Positions 50,253 to 60,491 of a stretch of 64,000 nt of DNA are shown one piece after another (the first letter of the stretch is position 1; every line of letters starts with the position of its first letter). The notes under the pieces are model-generated. The model searched no databases. It had not been told where the DNA came from and saw only the letters and a list, made by a program, of their open reading frames with translations. Origin of the DNA: Actinomycetes bacterium. Its GTDB lineage: Bacteria > Actinomycetota > Actinomycetes > Propionibacteriales > Propionibacteriaceae. Both the position numbers and the translations under genes were made by a program. The stretch spans positions 92,380 to 156,379 of the forward strand of contig JAEZVO010000065.1 of assembly GCA_023443125.1 (NCBI GenBank), written 5' to 3'.

Positions 50253-51470
50253 TTATCTGTCCCAGCGACGTGGTGCCCTAGGGACAAATAACTCATCAAG
50301 CACGGCGGCAGCAGCTCCGACGGCTCCCACAGCCGTACCGAGTGCCGTAGGAAGCACCTCAACATCGTGTGCTCCTCGCGCCGATGGAGCTGCCAAGGCA
50401 GTGCGCACTGCTGCGCCGTAGAAGGGCTCCAATAGAGGCCAGTATGGGCCTCCCATCACCACCAAACTCGCATCAAACAGTTCTACGGCGACGAGGACCA
50501 TGCGCGCAATACGCTGCGCCGCCCCCTCGAGAATCTCTCTAGCGACGGCGTCCCCATGCATTCCGGCTGCGCACAAGGCAGCTAGGTCACTTTCCACAAG
50601 CCCTAGTGCTGCGATGCCCGGGGCCTCACCCGTGAGCACGCCCTGTTCGTGGGCCGCACGCACCAGCAGCACTGGGTCGTTCGCCACAGCAGATGCACCG
50701 CGATGCTCAGCAGCACCAATTGTGCTCAGCACTTGGCCTATTTCCCCCGCATTACCCGAGTATCCGCTGAAAGGATCACCGAATAGCGATACCCCTATGC
50801 CCGTTCCGGTGCCCAGATAAACGTAGATGAGCACCGCATCGTGGCTTTTCCCGGCCCGCACCCAGTTCTCGCCGATAGCGGCCGCCACCGTATCTTTCAT
50901 GACGGGGACCCTCATGCCGAGCCGTTCCTCTAAACGACTGCCTAAGGGATACCCCGTCCAGCCGGGAAGCCACAACGATTCGCTCACCGCGGCACGAGAC
51001 ACATCGATAGGACCAGGTACAGCGATCGCAGCCCCCAACACTTCACCTGACCTCTGTACAGCCTTCACAAGCCGAACTACCTCGTCGAGCGTTCGTTCGG
51101 GGTCGTCGGGATACACGGTATCGCTCGTCAGCGAATGCACGACTGAACCACACAGATCAATCTTGGTCACGTTCAAACAACCAGGATCGACGTGGATGCC
51201 GATTGCTTCACGCGCTGAGGCAACAAGCTCGAGAATGACCCGAGGGCGACCACGTCCTACCGACTCAGTCCGAACCTCCTGGAGAAGTCCTCGCTGTAGT
51301 AACCCTCGAACGATTGGGGAGACAGTTTGAGGTGCCAATCCGGTATTGTGCGCCAATTCTGCTTGGCTCGTCGGGCCCAACACCCGGAGAGCATGGATAA
51401 CCGCCCGCTCGTTGAACTGCGCCAAGTCTGACAAGCTCACGCCTGCCCTAAACGGGCTATTGCCCTGCAC
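50253..51470 (-). CDS. ROK-family transcriptional repressor
   Basis: 405 aa, with an N-terminal winged HTH (about 18-80: TSQAELAHNTGLAPQTVSPIVRGLL) and a ROK sugar-kinase-like domain. The Cys-rich zinc motif typical of ROK proteins (CxCGxxGC) is missing: the equivalent stretch reads NAGEIGQVLSTIGAAEHRG. It is therefore more likely a pure regulator than a kinase. GTG 51470 lies behind GGGGACG. It is upstream of the glycoside genes, which it likely represses until an inducer sugar binds. Confidence 0.85.
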   Translation of the reverse strand: MQGNSPFRAGVSLSDLAQFNERAVIHALRVLGPTSQAELAHNTGLAPQTVSPIVRGLLQRGLLQEVRTESVGRGRPRVILELVASAREAIGIHVDPGCLNVTKIDLCGSVVHSLTSDTVYPDDPERTLDEVVRLVKAVQRSGEVLGAAIAVPGPIDVSRAAVSESLWLPGWTGYPLGSRLEERLGMRVPVMKDTVAAAIGENWVRAGKSHDAVLIYVYLGTGTGIGVSLFGDPFSGYSGNAGEIGQVLSTIGAAEHRGASAVANDPVLLVRAAHEQGVLTGEAPGIAALGLVESDLAALCAAGMHGDAVAREILEGAAQRIARMVLVAVELFDASLVVMGGPYWPLLEPFYGAAVRTALAAPSARGAHDVEVLPTALGTAVGAVGAAAAVLDELFVPRAPRRWDR

Positions 51471-51500
51471 TGCCGTCCCCCAAACCCTGCACAGCGAAAC

Positions 51501-52346
51501 TTAATCCTCAGCCAGCGTGATTTCCAGGCCACCCATCACGACGGACGCGAGGTTGTAGAGGAACGCAAACAGCGTAGCCACTGCTGTGAAGATGACGACG
51601 TCAATGGCGGCGAGCACGGTGGTCAGACCCATGACGCGCTGCCAGCCGAGGAACTCGTGAATGTTGAAGCGTTCGCCGCCACCTTGTGGGTCGGCGACTA
51701 CGGAGTTCACTAGGTCGTTGATCGTATTCAACGCATCAGAGCCGGCCACGACGGACCACAGCACACCAACTCCTGCGACGAGCATGACCCCAAACGCGAT
51801 TGAGAAGAGGAACGACGTCTTCATCACCGACCACGGATCAATCCGGTTGATCCGCAGACGCGCCTTGCGGGTGCGTCGCGACGAGGACGCACGGCTGAGC
51901 GGAGGACCAGCCGAATCCAAATCTGACGTAGCCGCACGCGACGGACGCGACGCGGGAGCAGGGGTCTCCACCGGCTGCGACGCGGAGGAAGCAGACGTCA
52001 CAGACTGTGGACCAGGGGCACTGGGCTCCGGCTTGGGCGAACGCGTGATGCTGTCGAGCTCCCAGTCGTTGGCATTCTGCGATTTCCGGGCGTCCGGTGC
52101 AGACTGCGTACTACGCGGAAGCTTCACCTCACGCGTGGCATCATCGTCGAGGTTTGGGGCGGACGGCTGAGACTTATCCTGTGCCCCAGGCGCCTTCGCT
52201 GGGGCACCCTGCGGGTTGGGGGTACCCGTCGGCTGAGGGCCACCCTCGGTGTTTCCAGCGGGCTTCTGGGAGTCAGTGTCGGGCTTCCGGGAGAAATCGA
52301 GCCCGGGGGAACCGTCGGCGCCAGGCCAGCGCGGCGCATCACTCAT
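51501..52346 (-). CDS. DUF3566 membrane protein
   Basis: 281 aa. A long low-complexity Pro/Ser/Gln-rich N-terminus (about 1-165) leads to the conserved DUF3566 core ([18 protein letters not shown]) with two membrane helices separated by a roughly 40-residue loop. In actinomycetes this gene follows gyrA, as it does here, with an 8-base overlap. Function is not established. Confidence 0.9.
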   Translation of the reverse strand: MSDAPRWPGADGSPGLDFSRKPDTDSQKPAGNTEGGPQPTGTPNPQGAPAKAPGAQDKSQPSAPNLDDDATREVKLPRSTQSAPDARKSQNANDWELDSITRSPKPEPSAPGPQSVTSASSASQPVETPAPASRPSRAATSDLDSAGPPLSRASSSRRTRKARLRINRIDPWSVMKTSFLFSIAFGVMLVAGVGVLWSVVAGSDALNTINDLVNSVVADPQGGGERFNIHEFLGWQRVMGLTTVLAAIDVVIFTAVATLFAFLYNLASVVMGGLEITLAED

Positions 52347-54957
52347 CGGTTGCCTCCTCGTTCACGTCCGTGTCGTCCACCGTAGCGGTTTCTTCACCCT
52401 CCGCAGCAGCAGACTCGGCGGATTCTTCTTCCTCCACCTCTGTTTCAGGGTAGAGCGCAATTACACTCACGGCGTCCTCGCCACGCACGCCGACGAACTT
52501 CACGCCCATCGTGTCGCGCCCCTTCACCGGGACTTCCGCCACAGCGGAGCGAGTGATCTGCCCGGAATGCTTGATGGCGATGACCTCGTCGGTTTCATCG
52601 ACGATGAGCCCGCCGACGAGCGAGCCGCGGTCGTCGACAAGCTTCATGGCCTTGATGCCAAGCCCGCCACGTCCCTGCGTGCGGTACTCGCTCACCTTGG
52701 TGCGTTTGGCGTAGCCACCTTGCGTGACGGTGAACACGAAACGCTCGTCTTCCTCGCCGCCTGCGGGGAGCACGGACATGCTGAGGAGCTCGTCGGATTC
52801 GCCACCCACCTCACGGAAACGCATGCCGGTGACGCCCGACGTCGCACGCCCGGTGGGGCGGAGTTGTTCGTCGGAGGCCTGGAATCGAATCGCCTGGCCC
52901 TTCTTCGATAGCAGCAGCACGTCGTCGTCGGCCGAGCAGATCTCAGCGCCGATGAGCTCGTCGTCCTCGTCGCGGAAGTTGATGGCAATCACGCCTGCCT
53001 GACGCGACGAGTCGTACGCGGTCAGGGCAGTCTTCTTGACCAGGCCCTTCTTCGTCGCCAAGAGCAGGTACGGGGCGTCTTCGTACGTGCGCAGCCGCAT
53101 CACGCGGGCGATCTTCTCGTCGGGAAGGAACGTCAGCAGCCCGACGACGTGGCTACCCTTCGCGTCACGTCCGCCCTCGGGGAGCTGCCAAGCCTTGATG
53201 CGGTACACGCGCCCGAAGTTGGTGAAGAACAGCAACCACTCGTGGTTCGTTGCGGTGAACAGGTGCTGGACCTCGTCGTCGGCGCGCAGCGTCGCCCCAC
53301 GAACACCCTTGCCACCGCGCTTTTGGGCGCGGTACTGGTCGGTGCGGGTGCGCTTCACGTAGCCGCCGTAGGTAATGGTGACGACGACGTCCTCGTCGGG
53401 AATGAAATCTTCTTCTGAGAAGTCGCCCTCGGCGGCGATGATCTTCGTGCGGCGCTCATCGCCGTACTTGTCGACGATCTCCTGCAGCTCGACGCCGATG
53501 ATCTCGCGCTGACGCTCCTCCTTGGCGAGGATGTCCTTGAGATCGGCGATCTTCGCCTCCAGCGCGGCGAGCCGGTCGATCGTCTCCTGACGCTCGAGAG
53601 CCGCGAGCCTGCGCAGCTGCATATCCAAGATGGCACTGGCTTGCACCTGATCGATGTCGAGCAGTGCCATCAGGCCGGTGCGGGCGTCGTCGGCGTTCGG
53701 CGAACGACGGATGAGCGCGATGACCTCGTCAAGCTTGTCGAGGGCCTTCACCAACCCGCGGTAGATGTGCGCCTTCTTCTCCGCATCTTCCAGCTGGAAC
53801 TGGGTTCGCCTGCGGATGACCTCCATCTGGTGCTTGATCCACAGCGAGATGAACTGGTCGAGACGCAACGTGCGGGGCACGTCGTCGACGATGGCGAGCA
53901 TGTTGCAGCCAAACGACTCCTGGAGCGCCGTGTGCTTGTACAGATTGTTGAGCACGACGCGAGGCTGCGCGTCGCGCTTCAGCACGATCACCAGGCGCTG
54001 GCCGGTACGCGCGGACGAGTCGTCGCGGATGTCAGCGATGCCGGCGAGCTTGCCGCTGTTGACGAGGTCGGCGATGCGCTGCGCGAGAGTGTCGGGGTTC
54101 GTCATGTACGGCAGCTGCTTCACGACGAGCATCTGCCGCCCGCGCTCGTCTTCCTCAAAGTCGACGACCGCGCGCATCACAACAGAACCGCGCCCAGTGC
54201 GGTACGCGTCTTCGATGCCTTGGCGCCCGACGATCAGCGCTCCGCCTGGGAAGTCGGGGCCGTGGATGCGCTGCATGGCCGCTTCCAGCAGCTCCTCGCT
54301 GCTCGCCTTGGGATGCTCGAGTGCCCACTGCACCGCGTCGCCCACCTCACGCAGGTTGTGCGTGGGGATGTTCGTCGCCATACCGACGGCGATACCCGTC
54401 GAGCCGTTCACCAGTAGGTTCGGGAAGCGGGCGGGGAGCACCGTCGGCTCCTGTTCCCGGTTGTCGTAGTTGGGCATGAAATCGACGGTGTTCTGGTCAA
54501 TCTCACGCACCATCTCGGCGGCGAGCGGGGCCATCTTGCACTCGGTGTATCGCATGGCCGCGGCTTTGTCGTTGCCCTGCGAACCGAAGTTGCCCTGCCC
54601 CGCGACGAGGGTATGGCGCATCGCCCACGGCTGAGCCAGGCGCACGAGGGCGTCGTAGATCGCCGAGTCGCCGTGCGGGTGGTACAAACCCATAACCTCA
54701 CCGACGACGCGTGAGCACTTGTTCCAGCCGCGGTCGGGGCGATAACCGCCGTCCCACATGGCGTAGAGCACGCGACGGTGCACGGGCTTGAGGCCGTCGC
54801 GCACGTCGGGCAGCGCACGCCCGACGATCACGCTCATGGCGTAGTCAAGGTACGATTTTTGGATTTCCTCTTCGAGGTCCGTCGCATCGACGCGGCCGTG
54901 GCCGCCTGCCTGCAACTCGTCGTTCAGGGCTTCTACCGGAGTTTCTTCGTCTGCCAT
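52339..54957 (-). CDS. gyrA: DNA gyrase subunit A
   Basis: 872 aa. The catalytic tyrosine is in [13 protein letters not shown]. The quinolone-determining region reads [15 protein letters not shown] and so keeps Ser and Asp at the two main resistance positions, the susceptible arrangement. The GyrA-box region ([10 protein letters not shown]) and beta-pinwheel C-terminal domain follow, ending in an acidic tail. Together with GyrB it introduces negative supercoils. The start ATG 54957 is 10 bases after the gyrB stop. Confidence 0.98.
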   Translation of the reverse strand: MADEETPVEALNDELQAGGHGRVDATDLEEEIQKSYLDYAMSVIVGRALPDVRDGLKPVHRRVLYAMWDGGYRPDRGWNKCSRVVGEVMGLYHPHGDSAIYDALVRLAQPWAMRHTLVAGQGNFGSQGNDKAAAMRYTECKMAPLAAEMVREIDQNTVDFMPNYDNREQEPTVLPARFPNLLVNGSTGIAVGMATNIPTHNLREVGDAVQWALEHPKASSEELLEAAMQRIHGPDFPGGALIVGRQGIEDAYRTGRGSVVMRAVVDFEEDERGRQMLVVKQLPYMTNPDTLAQRIADLVNSGKLAGIADIRDDSSARTGQRLVIVLKRDAQPRVVLNNLYKHTALQESFGCNMLAIVDDVPRTLRLDQFISLWIKHQMEVIRRRTQFQLEDAEKKAHIYRGLVKALDKLDEVIALIRRSPNADDARTGLMALLDIDQVQASAILDMQLRRLAALERQETIDRLAALEAKIADLKDILAKEERQREIIGVELQEIVDKYGDERRTKIIAAEGDFSEEDFIPDEDVVVTITYGGYVKRTRTDQYRAQKRGGKGVRGATLRADDEVQHLFTATNHEWLLFFTNFGRVYRIKAWQLPEGGRDAKGSHVVGLLTFLPDEKIARVMRLRTYEDAPYLLLATKKGLVKKTALTAYDSSRQAGVIAINFRDEDDELIGAEICSADDDVLLLSKKGQAIRFQASDEQLRPTGRATSGVTGMRFREVGGESDELLSMSVLPAGGEEDERFVFTVTQGGYAKRTKVSEYRTQGRGGLGIKAMKLVDDRGSLVGGLIVDETDEVIAIKHSGQITRSAVAEVPVKGRDTMGVKFVGVRGEDAVSVIALYPETEVEEEESAESAAAEGEETATVDDTDVNEEATDE

Positions 54958-54967
54958 AGCTTCTTCC

Positions 54968-57043
54968 TCAGATGTCCAGGAAGCGCACGTCGCGAGCGTT
55001 GCGCTGAATGAAGGTGCGTCGCTGCTCGACGTCTTCGCCCATCAGGATGGAGAACATCCGGTCGGCTGCGGCAGCGTCGTCCATGGTGACCTGGAGCAGG
55101 ATGCGGTTTTCGGGGTCCATCGTCGTCTCCCACAGGTCGTCGGCGTTCATCTCGCCGAGGCCCTTGTAGCGCTGGATGGGGTTGACCTGCGGGAGCTTCT
55201 TGCCAGCCGCCAGGCCGGCCTCGCACAGTGCGTCACGTTCGGCGTCGGTGTATGCCAGCTCGTGCGGCGCATTCGTCCAACGCAACCTGAATAGCGGCGG
55301 CTGCGCAAGGTACACGTGGCCGGCCTCGATAAGCGGACGCAGGAACCGGAAGATCAGCGTGAGCAGCAGCGTGCGGATGTGCGCGCCGTCGACGTCGGCG
55401 TCGGCCATGAGCACGAGCTTGTGGTAGCGGAGCCGGTCGATGTCGAAGTCTTCTTGCGCGCCGGTGCCGAGCGCGTTGATGATGGCCTCGACTTCCTTAT
55501 TGGCGAGGATCTTGTCCAGGCGCGCCTTCTCGACGTTCAAGATCTTGCCGCGGATGGGCAGGATGGCTTGCGTGCGCGGGTCTCGACCACCGCGGGCCGA
55601 GCCGCCGGCGGAGTCACCCTCGACGATGAACATCTCGCACTCTTCAGGGTTGCGCGACGAGCAGTCCACCAGCTTGCCGGGGAGACCGCCGCCGCCGAGG
55701 AGGCCCTTGCGGTTACGCGCCATGTCGCGTGCCTTGCGGGCGGCGATGCGCGCCTGAGCGGCAGCCTGCGACTTGCGGATAATGTCTTTGCCCTCGGCGG
55801 GGTTGAGCTCGAACCAGTCGCCCAGCTTCTCCCACATGACGCGCTGCACGAAGGTGCGTGCTTCGGTGTTGCCGAGCTTCGTTTTCGTCTGGCCCTCGAA
55901 CTGCGGTTCGGCCACTTTAATCGAAATAATTGCGGTGAGGCCTTCGCGGATATCGTCGCCGGAGACGCGATCTTCCTTCTTTTTGATCATGCCCCAGTTT
56001 TCGCCCCACTTATTCACGGTGTTCGTGAGTGCGGCGCGGAATCCCTCTTCGTGCGTGCCGCCTTCGTGGGTGGAAATGGTATTCGCGAATGTGTACACGT
56101 TCGACGAGTACGACATATTCCACTGCATCGCGATTTCCAGGCTCATGCCCTGATCGGGAGCGTGCGCCTCCATATCAATGATGGAGTTGTGTACCGGCTC
56201 TTTACCCTTCGAGACGAATCGCACGTAGTCCTTCAGGCCTTCGGCGTAATGGAACTCGTCGTGGCTGATGTCGTCGGGATCGCTGGTGACGTCGTCGCTC
56301 GTGTCTTCGCCCTCGGCGGCCTCGACGGTGGCATCCGAGCGACGGTCGTCGAGAATGATGCGCAGACCCTTATTCAGGAACGCCATTTCGCGGAAGCGAT
56401 TCGCCAGGGTGTCGTAGCTAAACCGCGTTGTTTCAAAAATTTCCGACGATGGGTAGAACGTAATAGTGGTGCCGGTGGATTCACCGTCGGCAAGCTCGCG
56501 GACGGTCTCCAATTCATACACCGGAACTCCGAGCTGGAATTCCTGTCGGTAGAGGTGCCCGTCTCGACGCACTTCGACGATGAATCTCTCGGATAGCGCG
56601 TTCACGACGGACGAGCCGACGCCGTGCAGACCGCCCGAGACTTTATAGCCGCCATTACCGAATTTGCCGCCTGCGTGGAGCACGGTGAGGACGAGGGTGA
56701 CCGTCGGGATCTTCTCAACGGGGTGTTCCTTGACGGGAATGCCGCGGCCGTTGTCGATGACGCGCACGCCCCCGTCGTCGAGCAGCTCGATGTTGATCTG
56801 GGAGCAGTAGCCGGCCAGGGCCTCGTCGACGGAGTTATCGACGATCTCGTATACGAGATGGTGGAGGCCGCGCTCGCCGGTGGAGCCGATGTACATGCCT
56901 GGGCGCTTGCGTACCGCCTCCAGGCCTTCAAGGACCGAGATCTGGTCGGCGTCGTAGTCGCCAGACACTGTGCTCTCGGGCTGACCGTCGAGATCGACGA
57001 CTGCATCCGTCGCGTCAATCGGGGTGGACTCGTCGTGATCCAC
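54968..57043 (-). CDS. gyrB: DNA gyrase subunit B
   Basis: 691 aa. ATPase domain motifs [21 protein letters not shown] and [14 protein letters not shown], then TOPRIM residues EGDSAGGSA and [11 protein letters not shown]. The first 30 residues are an unusual polar extension. GTG 57043 follows AAGGAG. It precedes gyrA in the normal order, but recF, dnaN and dnaA, usual neighbours in actinomycetes, are not upstream within the window. Confidence 0.98.
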   Translation of the reverse strand: MDHDESTPIDATDAVVDLDGQPESTVSGDYDADQISVLEGLEAVRKRPGMYIGSTGERGLHHLVYEIVDNSVDEALAGYCSQINIELLDDGGVRVIDNGRGIPVKEHPVEKIPTVTLVLTVLHAGGKFGNGGYKVSGGLHGVGSSVVNALSERFIVEVRRDGHLYRQEFQLGVPVYELETVRELADGESTGTTITFYPSSEIFETTRFSYDTLANRFREMAFLNKGLRIILDDRRSDATVEAAEGEDTSDDVTSDPDDISHDEFHYAEGLKDYVRFVSKGKEPVHNSIIDMEAHAPDQGMSLEIAMQWNMSYSSNVYTFANTISTHEGGTHEEGFRAALTNTVNKWGENWGMIKKKEDRVSGDDIREGLTAIISIKVAEPQFEGQTKTKLGNTEARTFVQRVMWEKLGDWFELNPAEGKDIIRKSQAAAQARIAARKARDMARNRKGLLGGGGLPGKLVDCSSRNPEECEMFIVEGDSAGGSARGGRDPRTQAILPIRGKILNVEKARLDKILANKEVEAIINALGTGAQEDFDIDRLRYHKLVLMADADVDGAHIRTLLLTLIFRFLRPLIEAGHVYLAQPPLFRLRWTNAPHELAYTDAERDALCEAGLAAGKKLPQVNPIQRYKGLGEMNADDLWETTMDPENRILLQVTMDDAAAADRMFSILMGEDVEQRRTFIQRNARDVRFLDI

Positions 57044-57063
57044 GCGTACTCCTTACATGCCAC

Positions 57064-57082
57064 GGCCGTCGATCCGACGGCC
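57064..57082 (-). promoter_or_regulatory. Hairpin in the gyrB leader with a candidate -10 just upstream
   Basis: GGCCGTCG-atc-CGACGGCC (8-bp stem, 3-base loop) lies 20 bases before the gyrB start. A TATGCT (57090-57095, minus) sits just upstream, so a transcript starting there would begin with the hairpin. This may affect mRNA stability or expression; no -35 is clear. Confidence 0.35.
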
Positions 57083-57253
57083 AACGTCAAGCATACCGCG
57101 ACCGGGCGCCAGATCGCGCATCGTCGACACGCGAAATCCGTTGTACGCCGCTTGAGGGGCGTTTCCAGCGCCCCGACCATCGTCGCAACGTAGTCCCCCG
57201 CACCATGGGGTCGGCGCGCTATGGGGCCTTGCCGCCGCTTCCATCGTTATTGC

Positions 57254-58546
57254 TCAAGGGCCCAGCGCCGTGATCGGCACCACGACTACATCGTCCTCAC
57301 GTCGATAGGCTGCCGTGGAAAGCCCGGAAATCACACAGAGGACGCTCGGGGGGCGGGCATTCGTGTCGTTTTCCAGGGCTTCTCGAAGATGCACGAGATG
57401 ACGGGCGGCCTCGTCGATCTGCCCAGCACCCAGCTTGACTTCGACCGCCGCCCAACGCCCATCTGGAAGCTCCACGACGGCATCCGCTTCACGGTCACCG
57501 TAATCCTGGTAGTGCGTGACCGTCGCCCCGAAGGATTCGGCATATACGCGCAGGTCACGCACGACGAGCGACTCAAATAGAAACCCCAGCGTTGGAAGGT
57601 CGTTGAGCAGTCCTTCCTTCGTTGCACCCAGCAACGCAGCAGCGAGCGATGGATCCACAAAGTGCCGCTTCTCAGCTTGCTTCACCCTGATGTTGGAACG
57701 AAGATTGGGAGCAAATGGGGGTTGGTTATCCAATAGAAAGAGACGATCGAAGATGTCGAGATAGGTCCCGACGGTGCCGAGATCCAGCGATGCATCATCA
57801 ACGGCACTGATGTCTCGGGCCAATGTTCGGTTGGAGGCAGTGGTTGATTCGTTTCGCGCCAAGGACCGCAACAGCAACCACAGTTTCTTCGATTGCCTCA
57901 CCGTATCGTCTAGTCGATGTACGTCGTCGTTGACTATGGCCTCAAGGTAGGCTTTGGGGAGCGCTGCCGCTCTCTCGAGAGGAAGGCTCTGCGACGCCGG
58001 CCATCCTCCGCGCAGAATGGCCGCAATGAGGCTCTCGAGCGCCACCGCGCCCGTCGCCACGTTTTGCACTTCGCCTTCGACCAACCTCTGCAACGAAATT
58101 TCCGCAGACGATTGGCCCGATTCCGCCAAACTCATTGGGCGCATACGCAACCGTGCTATTCGGCCGGCTCCAGAATGCAGCACGCCCTTGCGCTGGGGTG
58201 TGGAAGAACCAGTAAGGATGAACTGTCCAACGTCTGCACGCGCATCTACCTCGAACCGAACCGCGTCCCATATCTCGGGGACTTCCTGCCACTCGTCGAT
58301 AAGTCGAGGCGTCTGACCAGCTAGAACGAGGGATGGGTCGAGCTTGGCCAGCTGTCGCTGTTGAAAATTTCCCGCGGGGCTAGCCAGCATCGTCGAGCTC
58401 CCGCTATGAAAGGCCGAAGTCCACGTTTTGCCACACCACTTTGGCCCTTCGACACACACGGCCCCGAAGGTTTGCAGCAGCTCTTGAAGAGCCGCGTCGG
58501 CAATGCGCGGTCGGTAGTCAGCCTGAATGCGGCTGTGTATATCCAC
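57254..58546 (-). CDS. AAA-type ATPase with C-terminal DUF4143
   Basis: 430 aa. Walker A GPKWCGKTWT (about 33-42) opens an AAA domain, with Walker B-like RLIDEWQEVP (near 84) and an arginine-finger region. The C-terminal DUF4143 part ends in a PD-(D/E)XK-like fold: DREADAVVELPDG..WAAVEVKLG holds D, E and ExK residues of a nuclease-type site. Such proteins are widespread, often single and mobile; function is unresolved. GTG 58546 coincides with the predicted transcription start, so translation is probably leaderless. Confidence 0.85.
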   Translation of the reverse strand: MDIHSRIQADYRPRIADAALQELLQTFGAVCVEGPKWCGKTWTSAFHSGSSTMLASPAGNFQQRQLAKLDPSLVLAGQTPRLIDEWQEVPEIWDAVRFEVDARADVGQFILTGSSTPQRKGVLHSGAGRIARLRMRPMSLAESGQSSAEISLQRLVEGEVQNVATGAVALESLIAAILRGGWPASQSLPLERAAALPKAYLEAIVNDDVHRLDDTVRQSKKLWLLLRSLARNESTTASNRTLARDISAVDDASLDLGTVGTYLDIFDRLFLLDNQPPFAPNLRSNIRVKQAEKRHFVDPSLAAALLGATKEGLLNDLPTLGFLFESLVVRDLRVYAESFGATVTHYQDYGDREADAVVELPDGRWAAVEVKLGAGQIDEAARHLVHLREALENDTNARPPSVLCVISGLSTAAYRREDDVVVVPITALGP

Positions 58547-58552
58547 GCACCG

Positions 58553-58620
58553 ATCATATCCCTACAGATTCGGGATTCTCAATCCTACAAATTCAGGAGT
58601 TCTACCCCTACAAGTTTCGG
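58553..58620 (-). promoter_or_regulatory. Promoter of the DUF4143 ATPase overlapped by three 23-bp repeats
   Basis: Minus-strand -35 TTGAGA (58577-58582) and -10 TATGAT (58553-58558) are 18 bases apart and 7 bases from the GTG start. Imperfect direct repeats of 23 bp with core CCTACAnATTC(A/G)GG begin at 58561, 58584 and 58607. The regular spacing of about two helical turns over the promoter fits an operator array. Confidence 0.7.
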
Positions 58621-58648
58621 GTTCGTGGCCGACCTCCAGCCTCAGCCC

Positions 58649-59470
58649 TTACGGCAGCTCGGGCTCCTCGTCGAGAGCATCGAGGTCGGGCGCCCAGTCG
58701 TCCACCAGCTCGAAGACACCCTCCAGCACCTCGGAGGGACGGAACGGGTATTCCTCCATGCTCTCGTGCGTCTCGATCCCGGTCAGTACAAGCGCCGTGT
58801 GGAGGCCGGCCTCCATGCCAGCGACGATGTCGGTGGACATGCGATCGCCGATCATGCCAGTGGTTTCCGAGTGCACGCCGATGCGGTTGAGCGCGGAGCG
58901 GAACATCATCGGGTTGGGTTTTCCGACGACGTACGGCGCGCGGTTCGTCGCCGCCTTCACCAGCGCGATGATGGCGCCGGTGGCTGGGAGCACGCCGTCG
59001 GCGCTGGGCCCCGTCGGGTCGGGGTTCGTCGCGATGAACCTTGCACCACCCAGAATGAGGCGAATGGCCGTCGTGATTTGCTCAAAGGAGTAGGTGCGGG
59101 TTTCGCCGAGGACGACGAAATCCGGCGAGCGGTCCGTCATGACGAACCCGGACTCGTGCATGGCGGTAATCAGGCCCGCTTCCCCGACAACATACGCGGT
59201 GCCTCCGGGCTGCTGACGCTTCAGGAAATCCGCAGTGGCAAGGGCCGACGTCCACACCCGCTGCTCCGGAACTTCGAGGCCGGAGGCATGCAGGCGAGCG
59301 GAGAGGTCGCGCGGGGTGAAGATGGAGTTGTTAGTGAGCACGAGATACTCCGTGCCGCGCTGGTTCCACTGGTTGATGAGCTCACGCGCACCAGGCAGCG
59401 CGTGGTTCTCATGGACGAGCACGCCGTCCATGTCGGTGAGCCAGGAGACGACATCGGATCGATCACTCAT
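58649..59470 (-). CDS. HAD-IIA (NagD-like) sugar phosphatase
   Basis: 273 aa. WLTDMDGVLVHEN has the DxD nucleophile motif, LTNNS the second motif, KAATNRAPYVVGKPN the Lys, and MIGDRMSTDIVAGMEAG the terminal Asp pair. The C2B cap type is that of NagD/AraL. It dephosphorylates small phosphorylated metabolites; the true substrate is unknown. The C-terminus ends with an acidic tail. Confidence 0.9.
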   Translation of the reverse strand: MSDRSDVVSWLTDMDGVLVHENHALPGARELINQWNQRGTEYLVLTNNSIFTPRDLSARLHASGLEVPEQRVWTSALATADFLKRQQPGGTAYVVGEAGLITAMHESGFVMTDRSPDFVVLGETRTYSFEQITTAIRLILGGARFIATNPDPTGPSADGVLPATGAIIALVKAATNRAPYVVGKPNPMMFRSALNRIGVHSETTGMIGDRMSTDIVAGMEAGLHTALVLTGIETHESMEEYPFRPSEVLEGVFELVDDWAPDLDALDEEPELP

Positions 59471-59502
59471 GCCTCCAGCTTACGCGACGCGCTGTCGGCT
59501 GA

Positions 59503-59655
59503 TCAGCTGAGGATGATCGTAACCACCATCGCGAGCACGACGGTGTTGAACAGGAGCGCGAGCACGCCCTGGGCGCAGGCGGAACCCCTTCTGACGGCGT
59601 GTGTGCCAGCCAGTTTGCCAGCAGACTGGTCCAGCCCGGTCGGACGAGGCTGCAT
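59503..59655 (-). CDS. Possible 50-aa single-TM membrane peptide
   Basis: ATG 59655 to TGA 59503 encodes MQPRPTGLDQ... with one hydrophobic helix of about 22 residues at the C-terminus (VLALLFNTVVLAMVVTIILS). Codon third positions in the second half are strongly G/C, as in nearby genes. No clear ribosome site; divergent from the fructosamine-kinase-like gene. No family recognised, and such a short frame could still be chance. Confidence 0.45.
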   Translation of the reverse strand: MQPRPTGLDQSAGKLAGTHAVRRGSACAQGVLALLFNTVVLAMVVTIILS

Positions 59656-59704
59656 GAGCGACGGCTCGTCGGGTCGGGCGACAGCGCGTCGCTAGGGTGG
59701 CTGC

Positions 59705-60484
59705 ATGGAGACGTTTCGCAAACAGGACTCGAAGGAAGCCATCGCAGCGGAGGCGGCCGGGTTGCTGTGGTTGACCGACGCGGGTGGCGCCCCCGTCGCG
59801 GAACTCATGAATGTGGGCGACACGTGGCTCGAGACGCGCCTGCTCGCGGAGGGGTTTCCGTCGCGGGAGGATGCGCGCGAGTTTGGCCGCGGGTTGGCTG
59901 CGACGCACGCGGCCGGCGCGGACTGGTGGGGAGCCGGCCCACCTGGGCTCAGGCAGAACTGGGAGGCGAGCATGCCGGCGCCGCTGGCGTCGGAGCCCCA
60001 GTGGGAGTCGTTTGGGGAGTTCTTCGCCGAAACGAAACTCGAGCCCTACCTACGCAAGGCGCGCGCGATGGACACCTCTGCACGACGGGTCGTCGCGCAG
60101 GTCGTGGAACGCGTCGCAGCCGGAGAGTTCGACGCGCCCCAGCCGGCGTTGTGCGTAGAGCGCGGAGCGGCGGTGGCGCGCACGCACGGTGACTTGTGGG
60201 GCGGCAACATCGTGTGGGCACGTGCGGCGTCGGGGACGGTGGGCACGCTCATCGACCCCCACGCGCATGGCGGGCATGCCGAGACCGACCTCGCGGCGCT
60301 CCATGTGTTCGGCTCGGCGCATCTCGACGCGACGATGCAAGGCTACCAGGAGGTGAGCCCCCTGGCCGACGGCTGGCGCGAGCGGGTGCCGATGCACCAG
60401 CTCCACATGCTGCTGGTGCACGTGGTGCTCTTCGGGGCAGGGTACATCGGGCAGACGCTGGCGGCGGCGCGGCAGGTTGCGTAG
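59705..60484 (+). CDS. Fructosamine kinase family protein
   Basis: 259 aa. The aminoglycoside-phosphotransferase-like fold shows in HGDLWGGNIVW (catalytic Asp and Asn) and LIDPHAHGGHAETDLAAL (the metal Asp). Family members phosphorylate ketoamines as a protein-deglycation repair step, and bacterial ones often act on ribulosamines. The ATG follows a GC-rich spacer with no strong site. It is divergent from the small membrane ORF. Confidence 0.85.
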   Translation: METFRKQDSKEAIAAEAAGLLWLTDAGGAPVAELMNVGDTWLETRLLAEGFPSREDAREFGRGLAATHAAGADWWGAGPPGLRQNWEASMPAPLASEPQWESFGEFFAETKLEPYLRKARAMDTSARRVVAQVVERVAAGEFDAPQPALCVERGAAVARTHGDLWGGNIVWARAASGTVGTLIDPHAHGGHAETDLAALHVFGSAHLDATMQGYQEVSPLADGWRERVPMHQLHMLLVHVVLFGAGYIGQTLAAARQVA

Positions 60485-60491
60485 CGACGCG

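Noticed and set aside
52339..54957. Quinolone resistance mutations in gyrA
   Set aside because: The determining region keeps Ser and Asp at the two key positions, the susceptible pattern.
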